A stretch of DNA of 64,000 bases from the NCBI GenBank assembly GCA_001599615.1, contig BCHJ01000003.1, positions 1,701,055 to 1,765,054 on the forward strand, written 5' to 3'. Below the pieces are notes generated by a model, which saw only the letters and a program-made list of their open reading frames with translations, did not search any database and had not been told where the DNA came from. Shown here one piece after another: positions 58,263-64,000 of the stretch (position 1 is its first letter; the number at the start of each line of letters is the position of its first letter). The position numbers and the translations under genes were made by a program. The stretch comes from Thielaviopsis euricoi (taxonomy: Eukaryota > Ascomycota > Sordariomycetes > Microascales > Ceratocystidaceae).

Positions 58263-59844
58263 GGCGAGAGAGGCTGGAATTTAGGGGCCGCAGCTAGAAC
58301 CGGGTGGAATGCAGCGGCTGGACAAGTAGGGAGATATGAAATAGACCAAGAAAGGGAATAATCAAGCTGGCTCGCGAAAGTAAAGTCGAATTAAAGAAAA
58401 AAAAAAGATTAAACTCCGCGCTGAAGTAGAAACCAAAAAGACAAACCGCGCTAAGAATAAATGCAATTGATGACGATAGTTTCACGATAGTTGCAACAAG
58501 AAAGCACGGCAGATAAAAAAGAGAAGAAAAACAAGAAGAAAAAAACTGTGCGGCTAGCCTCTACGATGAGGGTCAGTGTCAGCCTTGCTCTATAGCCGGG
58601 AAGAAGAAGACGAAGAGGAGGAAACTAGAAAGGCAAGCACAGCAATTTGGATCGTAGCGTAACTACTCTCCTGGTCGTTTCTAGACGTGAAGCTCTTCCT
58701 TTGGATTGAGCTTCTGGCGAGCCCATTGGAGGACCCGTTTATCGGTGTTCCTTATGCTGGCTGGCTGTTTGTTGTTTCTGTTCTTTCCCCAGATTATAGC
58801 CAGGGGGCCACCTCGGCTGCACATGGCACAGGGTTAGCAACCCTATTCAATATAGCGGCCACCCCCCTGGAGCTAACCAAGTTTGTTTTGGATCAAGTTC
58901 TAAACAATCCATCCATCCTATCATATTCATATGGCAGAATCCCAAGAAGTCGTTCCTGGGACCAAGTTCGAGCTAGCAATTTTTTTTTGCTTTCGCCTTT
59001 TGCTTATCAACAACGTTTTCCATAGATCATTTTTTCCCCTTCTCTCTGAATCGAGAATCGTTTTGGTTACACTCGGTCGATTTTCCCACACACTCCAAAG
59101 GAAGTCAAAGAAACAGGCAAAGCAGAGTCGGACGTCGTTTACGTGATAACGGGCTGCTGATTGGTATACTTGCGGCTGTTCTGTTTTATGCCGCCATTTG
59201 ATCTCTTGACATTTTGCAGGATCAATTGCATGTGATTTTTCTTGGTCATATTCGAATTCAAAAGGAATTCTTCACCTTACCGTTGTTTACTCCTACCAGG
59301 CCAGTAAAGAAGTGGAAGAAAACAGTACAAGCCAGCCGAAGCAGATATCTTTGCAGGGCATTTGGACGCGGGGCGGCTGTGATCCCCGCCTCTATGCTTG
59401 CTGTTACTGACTAGATGCTTGCAGGCACTGCACGGCCCCTATACTGATTTGGCAGAGTCTGGCTCAGGCTCACTTTGGCTTTGTCTTTGTCTTTGTCTTT
59501 GGCTTTGGCTGGTTGGATCCCAGGTCTAGAACGGCGGCTGGACAAGCCAAGCATCGCAGCTTAATGCAGCGTAGCCAAGCGCGACATACCAAGATAGTGT
59601 TATATAAGGAGGTGCGCATACCAAAGCAAAGCCGAAGGGGCTACCGCTACTCTCAGTAGGTGTAGCAGCACGCTGCCGGAAGTAGCAGTATATTTCCAAC
59701 CACACCACATCACACCGACAGTGCCTGATCCATTCTTTGACTATCCCTTTTTCTTTTTCTTTTTGGGTTCTTTTTTTTCTCTTTTCTTTCCTTCCACATC
59801 TTTTCTTGTTTCTTATTATTGTTTGTGCGACAAAACCCAAGACA
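58263..59844. promoter_or_regulatory. Divergent promoter between PEX6 and the lipase gene
   Basis: About 1.58 kb between two lipid/peroxisome-related genes. It has a C+T-rich leader just before the lipase ATG (59745-59815: CTTTTT and TTTCTTT runs) and a hexamer array (TTTGTC/TTTGGC)n at 59473-59512. No coding sequence is supported; the 112-codon frame at 58687 has no recognisable motif. Confidence 0.5.
59473..59512. repeat. Hexanucleotide array (TTTGTC/TTTGGC)n
   Basis: Six to seven 6-bp units of CTTTGT/CTTTGG, upstream of the lipase gene. Confidence 0.88.
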
Positions 59845-61635
59845 ATGGCATCTGTTACAGTTGTCGCTACCAAATCTGCGCCTATCGCGCTTGCGCCCGA
59901 TCTACACACCGAACATGAGCCTTCAGAGCCGTTTGTGATATCTCAGCCCGGGACTGGCTCCGCACCCGGCACCTCTATAGAGCTTGTCCCAGTTCCCTTA
60001 ACGTCACATGCCCAGGCCACCGAGCCCATCGCTGTTCCACGTTCACCCACTGCCGCTACTTCGGCCACCCGGACCGCCCCAAGCACGGCAACCACAACGC
60101 CCGACGAAAAGACTTTTGTACCGAATTTTCCCCAGCTTGGACTCGGAACCCGCGTCAAGAACAGTCTCTTACAGGTCTCGTCTTACACACTCAGTTTGGC
60201 CTTTCTTGGAACCATTGTCGGCGCTGCGCTTATATCGCGTATTCCTCCCACGCTTGCTGCCGTCTTTTATAGGCTTATGCGGCGTAATCGTGACCAGATT
60301 CTCCGCCCATTTTATGCCTCGGAACAGGCTTTGATTGCTCAGCGCCATGAAGCTGCCAAGGCTTGGAAGGCAGGTGAGAGACCGGCTCCTGACGACGGAT
60401 ATATGCCTACCGAAGGCGGCGATGATATGCTCATCTGCGACGTCCAATACTATGCGCGCCGTGTTGGACTGGATGTCGAAACTTTCCAGGTCCAGACTGA
60501 CGACGGCTTCATTATTGAGCTTTGGCACGTGTTTGACCCTCGAAGCTACACCAGTCTGCCAGACTCGCGCCGTGGCCCACGCTTTTCCGGACAACCCCCC
60601 CAGAGTATCAGCAAGAAATACCCTGTTCTTCTTATCCACGGCCTCTTGCAATCCAGTGGCGCTTTCTGTGTCAATGATGACAACTCTCTTGCTTTCTCCC
60701 TTGTCAAGGCTGGCTACGACGTGTGGCTCGGCAACAACCGCTGCGGTTTCCGCCCCGGTCATGTCTCTCTTACGCCCAGGGACGCCCGCATGTGGGACTG
60801 GGACATTCGTGAAATGGCTACATTTGATCTCCCCGCACTGGTGGCCCGCGTGCTAGCCGAAACCGGCCATGCCACGCTTGGTCTCGCATGCCACTCGCAG
60901 GGTACTGCACAGACGCTTATTGCGCTTTCGCGTGACTTTGTGCCCGAGCTCAGCATGCGGCTCAGCGCCGTGTGCCTACTTGCGCCTGCTGCGTACGCCG
61001 GGCCCTTGGTGCGGCGGCCGTGGTTCCGCTTCATGTCTATACTACCGCGGGCGATTTGGCGCGTATTCTTTGGTGTACACTCGTTTGTGCCCGTAATGAT
61101 GCACGCGCACCGTTGGGCGCCAGCTAAGCCGTACGGCGCGCTGGGATATGTAGTCTTTTCCTTTTTGTTTGGCTGGACTGATGCGCGCTGGGACCGGGGC
61201 CTACGGAACCGCATGTTTCGCTTTGCGCCCGTTCACGTATCGGCAGCACTGATGGCGTGGTGGCTCGGCAGAGATGGGTTTGCCCACGCTGGCTCCATTC
61301 TGCAGAATGCCGGTGACAGCAACGGCGAAATGCCGACCAATGCCGAACACGTCGACCAGACTTCGTGGTACCCCAAAGGTACGCCGCCAATGGGCCTGTG
61401 GATCTGCGGGTCGGACGGGCTGGTTGATGGCCAGAAGCTACTGGACAGACTCCAAAGCGATAAAGAGCCGAATGCGCACGTGGTTCATGCCAAAGTGATC
61501 CCCGAGTATGAGCACTTAGACGTGCTGTGGGCCATGGATGCGCCAGAGAAGGTCAACAGCGAGGTTGCCAGCGTATTCTGGCAGACTTGCCCGGTAAAGA
61601 GCGCGTGCGTGGTACCGGTGGGCTGCAAGGCATAG
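59845..61635 (+). CDS. Steryl ester hydrolase/acid lipase-like alpha/beta hydrolase (Tgl1/Yeh type), 596 aa
   Basis: The start is ATG at 59845 (GACAATGGCATC). The frame stays open upstream only through a pyrimidine tract without ATG, so the longer version was not used. The N-terminus is Pro/Thr-rich, followed by a hydrophobic membrane segment (about 111-145: SLAFLGTIVGAALIS). Then come the Abhydro_lipase entry region (YYARRVGLDVETFQVQTDDG), the oxyanion motif PVLLIHGLLQSSGAF (about 260), GNNRCGFRPGHVSL, and the nucleophile elbow ACHSQGTA with Ser351. The remaining triad is Asp524 (ICGSDGLVD) and His557 (EYEHLDVLW). Tgl1, Yeh1 and Yeh2 are membrane-anchored enzymes that cleave steryl esters on lipid droplets or at the plasma membrane; a similar role is inferred. 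The usual first Gly of GxSxG is Cys here. Divergent from PEX6 and convergent with the MAPKKK. Confidence 0.88.
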   Translation: MASVTVVATKSAPIALAPDLHTEHEPSEPFVISQPGTGSAPGTSIELVPVPLTSHAQATEPIAVPRSPTAATSATRTAPSTATTTPDEKTFVPNFPQLGLGTRVKNSLLQVSSYTLSLAFLGTIVGAALISRIPPTLAAVFYRLMRRNRDQILRPFYASEQALIAQRHEAAKAWKAGERPAPDDGYMPTEGGDDMLICDVQYYARRVGLDVETFQVQTDDGFIIELWHVFDPRSYTSLPDSRRGPRFSGQPPQSISKKYPVLLIHGLLQSSGAFCVNDDNSLAFSLVKAGYDVWLGNNRCGFRPGHVSLTPRDARMWDWDIREMATFDLPALVARVLAETGHATLGLACHSQGTAQTLIALSRDFVPELSMRLSAVCLLAPAAYAGPLVRRPWFRFMSILPRAIWRVFFGVHSFVPVMMHAHRWAPAKPYGALGYVVFSFLFGWTDARWDRGLRNRMFRFAPVHVSAALMAWWLGRDGFAHAGSILQNAGDSNGEMPTNAEHVDQTSWYPKGTPPMGLWICGSDGLVDGQKLLDRLQSDKEPNAHVVHAKVIPEYEHLDVLWAMDAPEKVNSEVASVFWQTCPVKSACVVPVGCKA

Positions 61636-62159
61636 TGGCGCTACTAGCATAACTACTGCTAGTATTACTGCTATGCTTCACGTTAGAATATGTGTTTTCG
61701 AGCTTGTTTTCTTTTCCAACTTAGGTGGTCGGGTGTTTTTCTTTTGGATATCCCTCTTCGCTGCTTGTTACTGTCGTAGAGTTGATTCATTTGATGTATA
61801 GGTAGAACAGAACAGCAACCGGTGCTAGAATATAGACAACGCCTGTAGATTATATATCATTGCGCATTAATTACTAGTTTTTATTCTTCCATTTACTAGC
61901 AACCAACATAGTATGTATGTATAACAAGTAATAAAACAAAAGAGCCTCCAAAATAAACAGGAAAATGTAGTAGACATGAAAAAAAAGCCCCCCTCATTAT
62001 TATTGCACAAAAATGATAGTTTTTATGTGCAGAAAAAGAAAACAAAAGCCCTAAGAAAAAGAGAAAATAAAAGCAAACAAAAAGAAGGGAATCGAAAAAG
62101 AAAAAAAAAAACAAAAAAAGCTACTGTCCATTCTCCCTCCACTACTACATAGTAATGTA
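61636..62159. other. Convergent spacer between lipase and MAPKKK genes
   Basis: 524 bp holding both 3' ends. It is A-rich on the plus strand near 62030-62120 (T-rich 3' flank of the MAPKKK gene), and no gene is seen. Confidence 0.5.
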
Positions 62160-64000
62160 CTACTGATCAGCCCCCGGGAACATGCCATCTGTCGGCCCGC
62201 GAACTCCCGACGGCGTCCCGTTCTGACTTGAATCACTGGGCGTCTCGGCCTCGAGTTCCTTGTTCGCGGCAATAGCTGACTGGATCCACGGATGGCGCAT
62301 CAAGTCGTCGACGGTAGCACGCTCCGACGGCTCGACGCAGAGACAGCGCAGGATAAAGTCGCGGCCGGTCTCGCTGAGCTGGCTATCCGTCGGCATCTCG
62401 GGCAGCAGACCATTACCAATGTTGTACATGACGGCAAACTCGTTGTCGGCCTTGGGCCACGGCTGTTGGCCCGTGGCCAGCTCGAGCACCACGCAGCCCA
62501 GAGACCAGATGTCGGCGGCCTTGGGGTCCTGCACGTTTTCCTTGTCGCGGATGGTTTCGGGCGCCATGTACATGGGGGTGCCGGCTGTGCCTTCGGAGTT
62601 GTCGGTGCTGGCCTTCTTGTCATGGTGGCTGCTGTTGTACAAGTTGTGGCCGTTGGTTTCACCATTGGACAAGGTCTGGCTGTTGTGGATGGCGTCGTTC
62701 TGGCTGTGAAGCACCTTGGCAGCGCCAAAGTCGACAAATTTGACGATACCGGAGTGGTCGAGAAGGACGTCTGTTAAGAACATGGTCAGTCATGATGTGC
62801 TTGGGGGTACACGCTCGCAATAGAAAAAAAAAAAAAACTTACTGGCTGGCTTAATATCACAATGCACAATGCCGTTGTCGTGTAGATACTTGAGACCCTC
62901 CAGCATAGACAGAGTAACCTCCTGCAGAGCAATCTCATCGTCGATAGGACCATGTTCAATAAGGCCGGCCAGAGAACCACCCGAGCAAAGCTCCATAAAG
63001 ATGTAAACACGGTCTCTGCGCACCTCCACGCCATAACAGGTGACAATGTTGGGGTGGTCGAGGGCCTTGAGAAGGTTGACCTCGCGGATAATCTGGCCCT
63101 TGATCTTGGTCATGACCTTAGAGTCTTGCTGCAGGCGAATCTCCTTGACGGCCATCATCTGGCCACGTGACAGGTTAACACCGACATAAACACGGCCAAA
63201 GGCGCCAGCACCAACGAACTGGCCCAGCTGCCAGCGAATAGAGCCGTTGTTGGTCGCCGACGACATGTCCATCAGCGACCGGTCCAACTCGTTGGTATCT
63301 TCTAGCACACGGCCAACGCCCAGCAGCGCTGTGTTATTGATGAGCCAGTGTTTTTCTTCCTTCTCGATGGCTAGCATGCGTGACTCTGACACTAGCTGAG
63401 CCGCCTTCTCGTCATCCCTGAGTCGACCCTCGAGCAGCTTGGCCTGCTTCTCGTACGCCTCATACTTGCGGTCCTGCTCAGCCTTGGCCTGCACCGAAGA
63501 CCGCGCACCCATGACGTCCAGATGAAGTACTAGCATTTTCATGCAGCCCGAGACACTGCGGCGTAGGCGCGCCCAGTCGACATCCGAGAGACCGAGAATC
63601 TGGCGGCCGCGCGTCATGGCTGACACAAAGTCGAGGGCCTGCATGGCCCAACGGAACGTACGCTTGTCCGTGCCGATGCAGTCCTCGTCGATGAAGCTCA
63701 CCCAGTCTAGGGCCAGCTTGCTCAGCTTGATGTTGTTCATCTGCCGGCGGTTCTCATCCATGTAGTGCAGCGCACGCTGTCCAAACTCGGTAGCCGACAT
63801 GAAGCACGTGTGCACTAGTTCCTCGCAGCCCTTGCCGCGGGTCTCGTTGCGGATACTCTCGGCACTTGCCATGGCAATGTTGGAGATCTTGTACGCTACA
63901 CGACGCAGCTCCGTCAGCTTCTGGTGGACCTTGGTAAGGTTGGAGCGGCGGTCCATAACCAGATCAAGCTTCATGTCAATGGTATCCAAGAATGCCTCGT
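62160..64000 (-). CDS. MAP kinase kinase kinase of the Ssk2/Ssk22/Wis4 type (osmostress pathway), C-terminal part, cut by the window edge
   Basis: Exons visible are 64000..62843 (its 5' part lies beyond the edge) and 62770..62160. They are joined across a 72-nt intron (GTAAG donor, TTAACAG acceptor) that restores DIKPANVLLDHSGIVKFVDFGAAK. The 588 visible residues hold a regulatory helical region (IDEDCIGTDKRTFRWAMQAL) and then the kinase domain: Gly loop VGAGAFGRVYVGVN, VAIK-type MMAVKEIRL, catalytic loop IVHCDIKPAN, DFG and MAPE, ending in a short acidic tail. The DFGAAK sequence and the regulatory part match Ssk2/Wis4 kinases, which take the signal from the Ssk1 response regulator and phosphorylate the Pbs2/Wis1 MAPKK for the Hog1/Sty1 pathway. 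The HRD arginine is Cys (TGT at 62861..62859). The N-terminal Ssk1-binding region is not in the window. Confidence 0.9.

Noticed and set aside
59737..59844. Extended N-terminus of the lipase (hydrophobic FSFSFWVLFFLFSFLPH)
   Set aside because: The extension starts at a TTG and is the translation of a pyrimidine tract; the ATG at 59845 has good context and a sensible N-terminus.

Overview
This window is nuclear DNA of a filamentous fungus, most likely an ascomycete of the Pezizomycotina type. Evidence: short introns with GTRNGT-like donors, CTAAC/CTAAT branch sites and YAG acceptors; a Zn2Cys6 regulator whose zinc cluster is split by an intron; fungal-type PEX6, LAS1, Ssk2-like MAPKKK, UTR1-type NAD kinase and SH3BGR-like proteins; and an orphan with a GMGLYD motif that I remember from ascomycete hypothetical proteins. 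The species cannot be named from what I can see. There are no bacterial operons, and I saw no transposon proteins, CRISPR arrays, rRNA genes or convincing tRNA genes.

Layout. 1-227 (-): 5' end of a PLP-dependent aminotransferase-like gene cut by the left edge. 1185-2972 (+): Q/K-rich orphan, two exons. 2973-9992: intergenic, with a very long repeat-rich leader for the next gene. 9993-12658 (+): Zn2Cys6 transcription factor. 13004-15225 (-): NAD kinase. 15881-18008 (+): PfkB/ketohexokinase-like sugar kinase rebuilt from six exons. 18009-45543: a 27.5-kb stretch with no supportable gene. 45544-46536 (+): acidic orphan. 48513-49558 (+): LAS1. 52239-53630 (+): SH3BGR/thioredoxin-fold protein. 53942-58262 (-): PEX6. 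59845-61635 (+): steryl ester hydrolase-like lipase. 62160-64000 (-): Ssk2/Wis4-type MAPKKK, cut by the right edge.

Functional themes. The genes form no obvious biosynthetic cluster. They are mostly housekeeping: peroxisome import (PEX6) beside a sterol ester/lipid hydrolase on a shared divergent promoter; NADP supply (NAD kinase) divergent from a sugar kinase; pre-rRNA ITS2 processing (LAS1); and osmostress signalling (MAPKKK). Gene models given here were extended by hand across introns, so most differ from simple open reading frames.

The most unusual large-scale signals are the gene desert and a widespread set of short tandem arrays with a 5-bp period. At least seventeen arrays, with many different unit sequences, are scattered through the non-coding DNA, and I saw none in the exons. 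I found no clear sign of a new multi-gene system. At gene level the notable points are the hidden partial gene at the left edge, a missing HRD arginine in the MAPKKK, a changed nucleophile elbow in the lipase, and a low-complexity insertion in the sugar kinase.
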